A DNA stretch of 43,590 nt, from contig CALMXF010000001.1 in assembly GCA_937870985.1 (NCBI GenBank), positions 1 through 43,590 on the forward strand. Direction: 5' to 3'. The stretch is from an uncultured Chloroflexota bacterium. GTDB taxonomy: Bacteria; Chloroflexota; Chloroflexia; Thermomicrobiales; CFX8. The notes beneath the pieces were generated by a model, which saw only the letters and a list, made by a program, of their open reading frames with translations, had not been told where the DNA came from and ran no database searches. Positions 33,794-42,111 of the stretch are shown piece by piece (position 1 is the stretch's first letter; the number at the start of each line of letters is the position of its first letter). Both the position numbers and the translations under genes were made by a program.

Positions 33794-35134
33794 ATGACGT
33801 TTAACCCACACACTGAGGAGGACCGCGCAGCGATGCTCGCGGCGGTCGGGGCTGCAGGGGTGGAGTCGCTCTTCGACGCAATCCCCGACGCGGTCCGCTT
33901 TCCGACGCTCGACCTGCCGCCGACGTTGTCGGAACAGGAGGCGTATTCTCGCCTGTCCGAGCTTGCGGCGAAGAACCTGAATACGATCGAGCATCCGAGC
34001 TTCCTTGGCGCTGGACTCTACTCCCATTACGTTCCGGCTGCTGTCCAGCAGATTCTGTTCAGGGGCGAGTTCTACACTGCCTACACTCCGTACCAGCCCG
34101 AGGTGGCTCAGGGGACGCTGCAGGCGATCTACGAGTATCAGACGATGATCGCCAACCTGACGGGAATGGACGTATCCAACGCGTCGCTTTACGATGGCGC
34201 GACCGCGCTCGCTGAGGGCGCCTTGCTGACGGTCTCGCTGCCGCGAAAGCGCACGCGCGTTGTGTTGTCCGGAACTGTCCATCCCAACTACCGCGAGGTG
34301 GTCCGGACCTACACCAGCGGTCTGGGCCTCGATATTGTCGAGCTGCCGGTCCCGACCGACGGTCTGGCCACTGATCCGTCGGCCTTCGATGACTACCTCG
34401 ACGATAACCTGGCTTGCCTCGTCGTCCAGTACCCGAACTTCTTCGGGACGATCGAGGACATCGCCGCTGTAGCCGAAAAGGCGCACTCCGTCGGCGCCAA
34501 CCTTGTTGTCTCGACATATCCGACATCGCTGGGGTTGCTCAAGCCTCCCGGCCAGCTCGGAGCTGATGTTGTCACCGGCGAAGGCCAGTCACTTGGCAAT
34601 GGCCAATCATTTGGCGGTCCGGTCGTCGGACTTCTGGCGACCCGAGAGAAGCTGGTGCGACAGATGCCGGGCCGGCTTGCCGGCATTGCATACGACAGTG
34701 AGGGCAAACGCGGGTTTGTGCTCGCGCTGCAAACGCGGGAGCAACATATCCGGCGTGAGAAGGCCACCAGCAACATCTGCACGAACCAGGGCTTGATGGC
34801 GCTGGCAGCGGCGGTTTACCTGGCAACGCTCGGGTCACAGGGCCTGAAGCAGGTGGCAACGCTCTGTTATCAGAATGCTCACTATCTGGCTGCGCAGCTG
34901 GAGGCGACCGGCAAGTTCACGATTGAGAACGATGGGCCGTTTTTCAACGAGTTCACCGTTCGGACGTCCGAATCTCCGGCCTCACTGAACGCCCGCCTGC
35001 GGGACGCCGGGATCATCGGCGGATACGAGCTATCCAAGGTGGATCCATCGTTGGATGGGCGGATGCTTCTGGCGGCAACCGAGATGACCGGCCGCGACGC
35101 AATCGACCGCTTCGTCGCCGTCGCGTCATCCTAG
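33794..35134 (+). CDS. gcvPA: Glycine dehydrogenase (decarboxylating) subunit 1
   Basis: The alpha part of the split P protein. GcvPA plus GcvPB form the PLP decarboxylase that loads glycine onto GcvH. The 446-residue protein shows FLGAGLYSHYVPAAVQQIL, EFYTAYTPYQPEVAQGTLQ, YDGATALAEGALL and the later TSNICTNQGLMALAAAVYL. The PLP-bearing lysine is in GcvPB, which is not the next gene here, so the partner must be elsewhere. GGAGG lies upstream of the ATG. A terminator follows, ending the purine/glycine block. Confidence 0.96.
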   Translation: MTFNPHTEEDRAAMLAAVGAAGVESLFDAIPDAVRFPTLDLPPTLSEQEAYSRLSELAAKNLNTIEHPSFLGAGLYSHYVPAAVQQILFRGEFYTAYTPYQPEVAQGTLQAIYEYQTMIANLTGMDVSNASLYDGATALAEGALLTVSLPRKRTRVVLSGTVHPNYREVVRTYTSGLGLDIVELPVPTDGLATDPSAFDDYLDDNLACLVVQYPNFFGTIEDIAAVAEKAHSVGANLVVSTYPTSLGLLKPPGQLGADVVTGEGQSLGNGQSFGGPVVGLLATREKLVRQMPGRLAGIAYDSEGKRGFVLALQTREQHIRREKATSNICTNQGLMALAAAVYLATLGSQGLKQVATLCYQNAHYLAAQLEATGKFTIENDGPFFNEFTVRTSESPASLNARLRDAGIIGGYELSKVDPSLDGRMLLAATEMTGRDAIDRFVAVASS

Positions 35135-35154
35135 GCTCGCGATCGAGTTCCGAG

Positions 35155-35183
35155 GCCCGCGGGTTGTACGCCCGCGGGCTTTC
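35155..35183 (+). terminator. Intrinsic terminator after gcvPA
   Basis: Perfect 9-bp stem GCCCGCGGG (35155-35163) / CCCGCGGGC (35171-35179), seven-base loop, then TTTCGT. A short T run, but the stem is very stable. Confidence 0.75.
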
Positions 35184-35212
35184 GTGTCCGTCGTTCGTGG
35201 CATGACTATCAT

Positions 35213-35221
35213 TGTTAGAAT
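35213..35221 (+). promoter_or_regulatory. Extended -10 promoter of der-plsY-glyA
   Basis: TGTTAGAAT, 45 bases before the der start and just after the terminator of the previous block. Confidence 0.5.
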
Positions 35222-35266
35222 TGGCTGGACGGATCTTCGTCTACTCGTCTGGAAGTGTTTCTCATC

Positions 35267-36607
35267 GTGAAACCGATCGTTGCAATTGTCGGCCGGCCGA
35301 ATACCGGAAAATCGACGCTGTTCAATCGTCTCGTCGGTGAGCGACGCGCGATTGTGTCGGATGTGCCTGGAACAACGCGTGACCGGATCTACGGTGACGC
35401 GGAGTGGATGGGTGTCGAGTTCTCCGTCATCGACACGGGTGGTCTGCAGGATGACGACGAGCTGGGGCGACTCACCACCCGCCAGATCGGGGAGCGCACT
35501 CAAGCGCAGGCGCGGGTTGCGATCGAGGAAGCGGATGTCGTTCTCTTCCTTGTCGACGGCAAAGGCGGCCTGACTGCCGCCGATCTCGACGTTGCGGGAG
35601 TTGTTCGTGAGTCAGGCAAGCCGGCCGTGCTTGGCGTGAACAAGACCGAGACCGAATCGCGTCGCGAGGCTGCCTGGGAGTTCTTCGAGCTTGGGCTCGG
35701 CGAACCCGTCCCCTTTTCGGCGTTGCATGGGATTGGAACCGGCGACCTTCTTGATGAGGTCGTTCGTCAATTGCCACGCGCCGATGAGACTGAGGAAGAA
35801 GAGGATCTCCCCGCAATTGCCATCGTCGGCCGGCCAAACGTGGGAAAATCTGCGCTGCTGAATTCGCTGCTGGGATCCGAGCGATCGATTGTCGCCGATC
35901 TGCCTGGCACGACTCGAGACACGATCGACAGCATTGTGGACTGGGCCGGGAATCGTGTCCTGCTGATCGACACGGCCGGTATCCGGCGACGGGGCAGGAT
36001 CGAGTCGGGTATCGAGAAGTACAGCGTTCTTCGCTCGGAGCGCGCGGTCGATCGCGCCGATGTCGCGCTGGTCGTCATTGATGCTGACGAGGGGTTTACC
36101 GCCCAGGATCAGCACATCGCAGGCTACGTTGTCGAGCAGGGCAAGGGCCTCGTGCTGGTTGTCAACAAGTGGGACCTTGTCACAAAGGATCACCGGACGA
36201 TGGATGCATTTCGGGCGAAGGCGGCCGAGGCATTCAATTTCGCGTCGTGGGCGCCCCTCATCTTCGTGTCCGCATTGAGCGGTCAGCGCGTCAACCAGAT
36301 CATCGAAGTGGCGCTTCATGTCATCGGGGAGCGCCATAAGCGGATCGGCACCGGCGAGCTCAACCGCCTTCTTCGTGATGCTGTAGCCCATCATCCGCCA
36401 CCTTCGCGATCGGGCAAGTGGGTCAAGTTCTACTATGCGACACAGATCGACATTTCGCCGCCGCGTTTTGTCTTCTTTTGTAACGATCCGAAATCGGTTC
36501 ACTTCTCCTACGAACGCTACCTCGAGAATCAGCTCCGCGATCAGTATCGGTTCGACGGAACACCGATCGTGTTGCACTTCCGTGGTCGGCGTCGTGATGA
36601 TGAGTAG
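35267..36607 (+). CDS. der: Ribosome biogenesis GTPase Der (EngA)
   Basis: Tandem-domain GTPase required for 50S subunit assembly. GTG 35267 gives 446 residues beginning MKPIVAIVGRPNTGKST; GTG 35255 adds four residues and has no spaced ribosome site. GTPase 1 (1-165): P-loop GRPNTGKST at 9-17, DTGG. Its base-specificity motif is NKTE at 125-128 where NKxD is normal. GTPase 2 (about 180-345): GRPNVGKSALLN, DTAGIRRR, and a canonical NKWD. The KH-like C-terminal domain ends VHFSYERYLENQLRDQY. The acidic linker ETEEEEDLP separates the two GTPases. plsY follows after nine bases. Confidence 0.96.
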   Translation: MKPIVAIVGRPNTGKSTLFNRLVGERRAIVSDVPGTTRDRIYGDAEWMGVEFSVIDTGGLQDDDELGRLTTRQIGERTQAQARVAIEEADVVLFLVDGKGGLTAADLDVAGVVRESGKPAVLGVNKTETESRREAAWEFFELGLGEPVPFSALHGIGTGDLLDEVVRQLPRADETEEEEDLPAIAIVGRPNVGKSALLNSLLGSERSIVADLPGTTRDTIDSIVDWAGNRVLLIDTAGIRRRGRIESGIEKYSVLRSERAVDRADVALVVIDADEGFTAQDQHIAGYVVEQGKGLVLVVNKWDLVTKDHRTMDAFRAKAAEAFNFASWAPLIFVSALSGQRVNQIIEVALHVIGERHKRIGTGELNRLLRDAVAHHPPPSRSGKWVKFYYATQIDISPPRFVFFCNDPKSVHFSYERYLENQLRDQYRFDGTPIVLHFRGRRRDDE

Positions 36608-36616
36608 AGGCCGAGG

Positions 36617-37228
36617 GTGAGCGAGCTTGCCGCACTGCTGATCGCCTATCTGCTGGGAACCCTCCCAACCGGCTATCTGCTGACTCGCTTTATCGCAGGG
36701 GTCGATCTTCGCAGTATTGGCAGTGGCGGCACCGGGGCGACAAATGCGCAACGCGCGCTCGGGACACGTTGGGGGATTATCGTCCTGGTCGTCGACTTGC
36801 TAAAAGGCGTCGCAGCGATTCTGCTGGCTCGCTGGCTGGGCGTCGCAGAGCTGTGGGTCTCGTTGGCGGGTGTTGCTGTCGTTGCCGGTCATTGCTGGCC
36901 CGTCTGGCTGCGATTTCGCGGTGGCAAGGGCGTTGCCACTGGCGCCGGCGCCGCATTCGCCCTGTCTCCATGGATGCTTCTGCTGATCCCGATCATGGTG
37001 ATTCCGATCGCGACATCACGCTACGTCTCGCTTGGCTCCGTCGTGGCGGCGCTATCGACGCCGGTGCTGTTTGCGGTGCTGGCCTGGGTGGGCGCTGTGT
37101 CGTGGGAGACCGTGGTGTTTGGTCTGGCAGCCGGTGCGATCATCATCTATCGGCATCGGTCGAATATTGATCGTCTTCGCGCGGGCACCGAGCGCAAGCT
37201 TGGCAGAACCCCGGCGGAGGCGCATTGA
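36617..37228 (+). CDS. plsY: Glycerol-3-phosphate acyltransferase PlsY
   Basis: Integral membrane enzyme acylating glycerol-3-phosphate from acyl-phosphate, the first step of phospholipid synthesis. The 203-residue protein has about five membrane segments and the three PlsY motifs: LRSIGSGGTGATNAQRALG, GHCWPVWLRFRGGKGVATG and YRHRSNIDRLRAGTERKLG. GTG start with GAGG upstream, nine bases after der. plsX is not in the window. The gene sits between der and glyA in one apparent transcript. Confidence 0.96.
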   Translation: MSELAALLIAYLLGTLPTGYLLTRFIAGVDLRSIGSGGTGATNAQRALGTRWGIIVLVVDLLKGVAAILLARWLGVAELWVSLAGVAVVAGHCWPVWLRFRGGKGVATGAGAAFALSPWMLLLIPIMVIPIATSRYVSLGSVVAALSTPVLFAVLAWVGAVSWETVVFGLAAGAIIIYRHRSNIDRLRAGTERKLGRTPAEAH

Positions 37229-37278
37229 CCCTCGTGAGCGCCCTGGGGCGTGCGCGTATTGAATGAATCGGAGCGCAG

Positions 37279-38529
37279 GTGAGCGAGCTTGAGAAGGTAG
37301 ACCCGAACATCGCCGAGATCATCCGGTTGGAGGAGCGCCGGCAACAGAGCACGATTGAGCTCATCGCATCGGAGAACTTCACCAGTGCCGCGGTGATGGA
37401 GGCTGTCGGCAGCGTCCTCACGAACAAGTACGCCGAAGGGTTGCCCGGCAAGCGCTACTACGGCGGTTGTGAGTTCGTGGACCAGGCCGAGAATCTGGCG
37501 ATCGACCGAGCCAGACAACTGTTCGGCGCATTCCACGCGAACGTTCAACCTCATTCGGGCGCGTCAGCGAATCTGGCCGCCTACCTCTCGGTGTTGAAGC
37601 CAGGAGATCGCATTCTCGGGATGAACCTGTCAGAAGGCGGCCATCTGACGCACGGATCACCGGTCAACTTCTCCGGGCAGATCTTCGAGGCGCACTTCTA
37701 CGGCGTGTCGAAAGACAACGAAACGATCGATTACGACGTTGTGCGTGACGTGGCGAGGCGTGTTCAGCCGAAGATGATCGTCTGCGGCGCGAGCGCGTAT
37801 TCGCGAACGATCGACTTCTCCAGATTCCGGGAGATCGCCGATGAGGTCGGTGCATTCGTCATGGCCGACATCGCGCATATCGCTGGAATCGTCGCGGCTG
37901 GGAAGCACCCAACGCCGATTGGCAGCGCCCACCTCACCACGACGACGACGCACAAGACGCTCCGCGGCCCACGTGGTGGAATGATCATGGCCGATGAGGA
38001 GCGAGCCGCGGCGGTGAACAAGACGCTTTTCCCCGGGCTTCAGGGAGGGCCGCTGATGCACGTGATCGCTGGCAAAGCGGTTGCGTTTGGCGAGGCGCTA
38101 CAGCCGGCATTCAGTGACTACATCGATCTCGTCCTGGAGAACGCCCGCGTGCTCAGTGAGACCGTACAGGAGCACGGCTTGCGCGTCGTTTCCGGCGGCA
38201 CCGACAACCACCTGCTGCTCGTCGACCTGACCACGGCAGGCATCAGTGGCCGCAAGGCGGAGCGCGCACTCGAAGCGGCCGGCATTACGGTCAACAAGAA
38301 TGCGATCCCGAATGATTCGCGGCCACCGATGCAAACCAGTGGCATTCGACTCGGCACCCCAGCCGTTTCGACTCGTGGGTTCAGCCCCGATGACATGCGG
38401 CGAATCGGCTCCTGGATCGCCGACATTGTCCACGCTCCGGACGATGAAGCGCTCATCGGACGGATTGGCGCAGAAGTTCATGAGTTGGCCGCGGGATATC
38501 CGCTGCCAGGCGTCGGCGTTGATGCCTGA
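37279..38529 (+). CDS. glyA: Serine hydroxymethyltransferase
   Basis: Interconverts serine and glycine with transfer of the hydroxymethyl carbon to THF, a main source of methylene-THF. The 416-residue PLP enzyme has its cofactor lysine K226 in [14 protein letters not shown], plus [27 protein letters not shown] and [22 protein letters not shown] start with GGAG upstream, 50 bases after plsY. It completes the C1 set of the window (GCV, GlyA, FolD, FchA, Fhs). Confidence 0.98.
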   Translation: MSELEKVDPNIAEIIRLEERRQQSTIELIASENFTSAAVMEAVGSVLTNKYAEGLPGKRYYGGCEFVDQAENLAIDRARQLFGAFHANVQPHSGASANLAAYLSVLKPGDRILGMNLSEGGHLTHGSPVNFSGQIFEAHFYGVSKDNETIDYDVVRDVARRVQPKMIVCGASAYSRTIDFSRFREIADEVGAFVMADIAHIAGIVAAGKHPTPIGSAHLTTTTTHKTLRGPRGGMIMADEERAAAVNKTLFPGLQGGPLMHVIAGKAVAFGEALQPAFSDYIDLVLENARVLSETVQEHGLRVVSGGTDNHLLLVDLTTAGISGRKAERALEAAGITVNKNAIPNDSRPPMQTSGIRLGTPAVSTRGFSPDDMRRIGSWIADIVHAPDDEALIGRIGAEVHELAAGYPLPGVGVDA

Positions 38530-38560
38530 GCCGTGCGCGCGCCATCGGAGGCGCTGACCG

Positions 38561-39634
38561 ATGCCGCATTGGCTCGTCGCTGCTATCGTCGGCATTGTCG
38601 CGTTCGCCGTCTCCTATACGGTGGTTCCCCGGCTCCGCTCGCTCGCGGTGCAGGCGAACCTGTTCGACATGCCGGAAGCCCGGCGAGTTCATACGAAACC
38701 GGTGCCTCGCATCGGTGGGCTCGGGATCTACCTGGCTTTCGTCGTCGCGGTGGGCGTTTCGTTTGCGCTGCCAGTCGATCGTTTCCAGATCGAAGTCGAG
38801 CGGATCATCCTGCTTCTTGTTGGGGCGACACTCGTGGTCGGAGTGATGGCGTTCGATGATATCGTCGGCATCCCGCCGATACCGAAGCTAGCGCTGCAGA
38901 TCATTGCGGCGGCGCTCGTCGTCGTCCCGCGATGGCGCGGCAGTGACTACGGGATCATCGTCGATCAGTTCAACGCTCCCTGGGTGGGGACGGTTCGGCT
39001 ACCGGTTGTCATCGCGGCGGCGTTCACCATCTTCTGGATCGTCGGCATGATGAACGCCGTTAACTGGTCGGATGGGCTCGATGGGCTGGCCGGCACGATT
39101 GCGCTCGTCGCTAGCGTCGTGCTCTTCCTGCACACGTTCTTCCGCCCGGCCGGCGACCCCCAGTTTACGATCTCACTCCTCGCGATTGCGTTGGCCGGCG
39201 CAATCATCGGGTTCTTGCCATTCAACTGGTATCCGTCGCGGATCATCATGGGTGATTCTGGCGCTATGTTTCTCGGGTTCGCGCTAGCAACAATCAGTGT
39301 CATCGGTGGCGCGAAGATCGCCACGACACTGCTTACGATGGGTATTCCGATCCTCGACACCGCCTGGGTAATCGTCTATCGGTTGATGCACGGCCGGTCG
39401 CCGGTGGTCGCTGACCGAGGACATCTGCACCACCGGCTGCTCGACGCAGGACTTACGCAGCCGCAGGTCGTCGGTTGCTTTGCCGCACTGACGGCCGGAT
39501 TTGGCGCGCTGTCGTTGTTGTTGCCGACTCGCGAATCCAAGCTCTATGTGTTGATGCTGATGGCGATCGGGCTACTGGGCGTGATCACCTGGCTGGCGCG
39601 CCGACGGCCAGTTCACCGCAACGCGACGGAGTAG
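38561..39634 (+). CDS. UDP-GlcNAc:undecaprenyl-phosphate GlcNAc-1-phosphate transferase (WecA/TagO-like)
   Basis: A 357-residue polytopic membrane protein of the polyprenyl-phosphate sugar-1-phosphate transferase family. It loads the first sugar onto the lipid carrier for cell-surface polysaccharide. Visible motifs are RRVHTKPVPRIGGLGIYLAF, FDDIVGIPPIPKL, MNAVNWSDGLDGLAG, GDSGAMFLGF and the HLHHRLLDAGL loop typical of the WecA/TagO/RfbD branch rather than MraY. About ten membrane segments are expected. ATG with GGAGG nine bases upstream, 31 bases after glyA. The exact sugar is inferred. Confidence 0.92.
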   Translation: MPHWLVAAIVGIVAFAVSYTVVPRLRSLAVQANLFDMPEARRVHTKPVPRIGGLGIYLAFVVAVGVSFALPVDRFQIEVERIILLLVGATLVVGVMAFDDIVGIPPIPKLALQIIAAALVVVPRWRGSDYGIIVDQFNAPWVGTVRLPVVIAAAFTIFWIVGMMNAVNWSDGLDGLAGTIALVASVVLFLHTFFRPAGDPQFTISLLAIALAGAIIGFLPFNWYPSRIIMGDSGAMFLGFALATISVIGGAKIATTLLTMGIPILDTAWVIVYRLMHGRSPVVADRGHLHHRLLDAGLTQPQVVGCFAALTAGFGALSLLLPTRESKLYVLMLMAIGLLGVITWLARRRPVHRNATE

Positions 39635-39639
39635 CTTCC

Positions 39640-39653
39640 ACCGGTCCGCCGGT
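39640..39653. terminator. Short hairpin between convergent genes
   Basis: ACCGG-tccg-CCGGT between the wecA-like gene and the convergent 55-residue ORF. Five base pairs, no T tract. Weak evidence for termination. Confidence 0.25.
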
Positions 39654-39662
39654 TCGCGATGA

Positions 39663-39830
39663 CTACTGTGCGAGCAGCTCTCGGCGCGGATGCCTTGGTT
39701 CAGATCGTCGGATCGTCGTTGTGAGCAGTTCGCGTCTGGATGACTCTCGCATAAGCGCCGCAACGCCGGCTGCCAGTGCGAGCGTTACAAGCACAATCAC
39801 CCCGGCTACAAAGGACTCCGAGCGTTCCAT
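39663..39830 (-). CDS. Small single-span membrane protein (55 residues)
   Basis: A 55-residue ORF 35 bases after rsfS on the same strand. The ATG has AGGGG-type purine stretches upstream. The N-terminal half MERSESFVAGVIVLVTLALA continues into AGVAALM, one clear membrane helix; the rest is basic (RESSRRELL, TIRRSEPRHPRR). The protein would be N-out or N-in with a basic cytoplasmic tail. No family recognised. Position behind rsfS and a hydrophobic profile in the correct frame support it as a gene, but shortness makes this tentative. Confidence 0.5.
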   Translation of the reverse strand: MERSESFVAGVIVLVTLALAAGVAALMRESSRRELLTTTIRRSEPRHPRRELLAQ

Positions 39831-39865
39831 CCCCTTGCCATCCCCTCTGGCTGCGTCCCCGACCT

Positions 39866-40213
39866 CTACTGAATAACGAGTAGTCTTGGCGCTTCCGACC
39901 AGAGATCCTCGAGTCGGTAGAACTGTCGTTGATCCTCGGTGAAGAGGTGCACGACGACATCACCATAATCCAGCAGGATCCATCCGGTTTCGGAGGTGCC
40001 CTCGACGCGTAGCGGCCTGATCCCGTGTTCCAGCAACCCCTCGGTCACATCCTCTTGAACGGCTCGCAACTGACGAGAGTTGTCGGCCGAGCAGACGACG
40101 AACATATCGGCGATGACCGAAAGCTTGCCGATATCCAGCACCGTGATATTGGTCGCCAGGGCATCGGATGCTAACTCCGCGATACTACGAGCAACGTCGA
40201 TTGGCTCAGGCAT
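39866..40213 (-). CDS. rsfS: Ribosomal silencing factor RsfS
   Basis: RsfS binds uL14 on the 50S subunit and blocks subunit joining in starvation or stationary phase. The 115-residue protein shows AELASDALATNITVLDIGKL, ADMFVVCSADNSRQLRAVQED and GWILLDYGDVVVHLFTEDQR then FYRLEDLWSEA, the whole family signature. ATG 40213 (MPEPIDVARSIAEL) with GGAGGA upstream is preferred over an upstream in-frame start at 40237, which would lie at or before the predicted transcription start. The usual partners nadD and the ytkX-type genes are not adjacent here. Confidence 0.95.
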   Translation of the reverse strand: MPEPIDVARSIAELASDALATNITVLDIGKLSVIADMFVVCSADNSRQLRAVQEDVTEGLLEHGIRPLRVEGTSETGWILLDYGDVVVHLFTEDQRQFYRLEDLWSEAPRLLVIQ

Positions 40214-40226
40214 TGTCCTCCGAGTA

Positions 40227-40236
40227 TGTACGTACA
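40227..40236. repeat. Palindrome TGTACGTACA at the rsfS transcription start
   Basis: Second copy of the ten-base palindrome seen before dnaE (16489-16498), four bases downstream of the rsfS -10. Confidence 0.4.
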
Positions 40237-40239
40237 CAC

Positions 40240-40268
40240 ATAATACCGATGTTCGGCTACAACATCAA
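40240..40268 (-). promoter_or_regulatory. Promoter of rsfS
   Basis: Minus strand TTGATG (40268-40263), 17 bases, TATTAT (40245-40240): the best two-box promoter in the window. Confidence 0.65.
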
Positions 40269-40272
40269 TGCG

Positions 40273-40344
40273 TGGGCCTGGCAGGAATCGAACCTGCGAC
40301 CATGAGGTTATGAGCCCCTTGCTCTGCCGCTGAGCTACAGGCCC
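40273..40344 (-). tRNA. tRNA with CAT anticodon (elongator Met, or Ile2 if modified)
   Basis: 72-nt cloverleaf: acceptor GGGCCTG/CAGGCCC, anticodon loop CTCATAA, T-loop TTCGATT, discriminator A, CCA not encoded. The paired 1-72 base excludes the initiator. CAT could read AUG (elongator Met) or AUA (Ile2 with lysidine); sequence alone does not decide. The base pair at the foot of the anticodon stem (A-A) is mismatched. Confidence 0.9.
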
Positions 40345-40379
40345 GCTGCCGGCCGACGGTTCACGTCGGTGCGGCCATC

Positions 40380-40385
40380 AGTATA
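40380..40385 (-). promoter_or_regulatory. -10 element upstream of tRNA-CAT
   Basis: Minus strand TATACT, 35 bases before the tRNA. The -35 position is poor. Confidence 0.35.
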
Positions 40386-40421
40386 CCGATGACAGCCGCG
40401 ACAGGACGTGAACGAAACCGA

Positions 40422-40457
40422 CACAGAACCCCACTGAATCATTCGCAGCGTTCTGTG
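40422..40457. repeat. Inverted repeat downstream of the M81 peptidase gene
   Basis: CACAGAAC (40422-40429) and GTTCTGTG (40450-40457), 20-base loop, 68 bases after the M81 stop on the minus strand. It may act as a weak terminator, but no T tract is present. Nothing else is seen in the 180-base gap apart from the tRNA promoter. Confidence 0.3.
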
Positions 40458-40524
40458 CCGGTCGATGGTGTCCACCTCCGCACGACATATCCCATTGAAT
40501 CAACGAACCCGATGCGCCAGCCCA

Positions 40525-42039
40525 CTACCTCCGCGCGTCCGCCGGTGACCATTCAAGGTCCGGATCCAGTGGGTAGATCGGGCGGCGCAATGCCTTGTAG
40601 TCGAACGAATCAAGCTTGGGGCTGCTGATACCCGGCGCGTCCACCTCGATGACCTTTGTGGCGATCGGCTCGAACGCTGCTCGGAAGTGGGCGGCGCTCT
40701 TGAGCACGAGGATTCGGCGTTCGGTGGGCTCAATCCCGAATGCGCGAAAGAAATTCAGGTCATTCGGGTGGCCGCGTAGATCGGTCAGTTGCAGCTCGAT
40801 TCCACCAGGCCCGTTGACCTCCAGAACGACAGTCCGGCCGCGGCTGGCAGTCCCGCCGCGACCCATGACGCCGCCCATCGGGAAGCGACCCTCGTGGATC
40901 AGTCGTACCATCCCGGTCACCTCAACGGGCTCGCCATGGCGCCTGTCATGCTTCCCGCCAACCCGGAGTGTGACTGTTGCGCCGACACCCGCGTCAATGC
41001 AGGCTTGAACTGCGTCGCGATCCATGATCTGGGCTACCGCCGCAGACTTGGCGCTTGCCTCCAGCAGCCCTCTCAGCACCTCGGCGCCGTCGCCTGCCGT
41101 GCCGCTGGCGCCCGAATCGGAGATATCGGCCAGCACGTAGACGCTACCAGGCTCGCCGGCCAGCGCGTCGTCGATTGCTGCCGCAATCGGTGTCGGATGG
41201 ATCGTGAACTTCTCGCGCCGATCCCAACACATCTGAGCGAGCTCATCCGCGTAGCGTTGGGCAAGCGCGCGATCTCCATCGGCAACGACGATCGTCGCGA
41301 CCCCGGTGAATGGCACATCGGCAAAGGGGAATCCGCCGAGTACTGTTGCGGCGAGGATTCCGGGTTCCTGCTCCATGTCTCGTGCGCGGTCGATCGCATC
41401 CTTGAGCGGTGACTGCCATGTGGTCACCATCGACTGGTTCGGCGCGATCAATGGCACTCTGACGTAGGCCATCTCGGGGCGAACGTTGCCATTGATTGTG
41501 TCGATCAGAATCTGCATCGCCTGCCGGCCTGTCTCAGGCATGTCGATGTGTGGGTACTCCTTGTAGCCGACGAACGCGGTTGCCTCACCCATCATTTCGT
41601 CGGAAAGGTTCGTGTGCAAGTCAAGCGGCGCAACGATCGGTACGTCGGGACCGACCAGCTCGCGAACGGCGGTGATCAGGGGTCCTTCGCCGTCATCTGA
41701 GTGCTCCAGCGCCATCGCGCCGTGGATGCCAAGCAGCACACCATCCACCGGCATGGCCGCGCGAATTCCGGCGAGAATCTCATCTCTCAGCGATTCAAAC
41801 GCCTCGCGCGAGACTCTGCCGCCGGGCACCGCTTGTCCGTACGTCGTCGGGATCAACTCGACTCCCTGACGACGTGCTTCGGCGACGATGCCGCCGTAGA
41901 TGCCGCCAGTTCCATCGAGGTCGAGGATCTCCTGACCGCGAGCGATGCTGCTGGAGCCTTTCGTGAAATCACTCAGGCTCGTCGGTTCCCATTGAAAGGT
42001 GTTCGTTTCCTGCGCAATGCCGCCGGTCACGATCTTCAT
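40525..42039 (-). CDS. M81-family metallopeptidase (MlrC-like)
   Basis: A 504-residue protein of the M81/MlrC family, named for microcystin-degrading MlrC. Most members have unknown substrates and are metal-dependent amide hydrolases or lactonases. The N-terminal domain (1 to about 295) starts MKIVTGGIAQETNTFQWEPT and contains GVLLGIHGAM, PIVAPLDLHTNLSDEM and YKEYPHIDMPETG with conserved His/Asp probably binding metal. The C-terminal domain begins near ADISDSGASGTAGDG. ATG 42039 has GGAGGGAG upstream and its own TTGTTC-N17-GATACT promoter. It lies 72 bases after the glycogen synthase gene. Confidence 0.88.
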   Translation of the reverse strand: MKIVTGGIAQETNTFQWEPTSLSDFTKGSSSIARGQEILDLDGTGGIYGGIVAEARRQGVELIPTTYGQAVPGGRVSREAFESLRDEILAGIRAAMPVDGVLLGIHGAMALEHSDDGEGPLITAVRELVGPDVPIVAPLDLHTNLSDEMMGEATAFVGYKEYPHIDMPETGRQAMQILIDTINGNVRPEMAYVRVPLIAPNQSMVTTWQSPLKDAIDRARDMEQEPGILAATVLGGFPFADVPFTGVATIVVADGDRALAQRYADELAQMCWDRREKFTIHPTPIAAAIDDALAGEPGSVYVLADISDSGASGTAGDGAEVLRGLLEASAKSAAVAQIMDRDAVQACIDAGVGATVTLRVGGKHDRRHGEPVEVTGMVRLIHEGRFPMGGVMGRGGTASRGRTVVLEVNGPGGIELQLTDLRGHPNDLNFFRAFGIEPTERRILVLKSAAHFRAAFEPIATKVIEVDAPGISSPKLDSFDYKALRRPIYPLDPDLEWSPADARR

Positions 42040-42076
42040 GCTGGGTATCTCCCTCCGTCATCAAGCCATTGGTGGC

Positions 42077-42105
42077 AGTATCGCCGTGATGCAGGGAGAG
42101 AACAA
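42077..42105 (-). promoter_or_regulatory. Promoter of the M81 peptidase gene
   Basis: Minus strand TTGTTC (42105-42100), 17 bases, GATACT (42082-42077), in the 72-base gap after the glycogen synthase gene. Confidence 0.45.
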
Positions 42106-42111
42106 CACCCG

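Noticed and set aside
39475-39876. 133-codon plus-strand frame after the wecA-like gene
   Set aside because: It overlaps the wecA-like gene in another frame, is low-complexity Ser/Thr/Arg in composition, and runs opposite the better-supported 55-residue membrane ORF of the rsfS unit.
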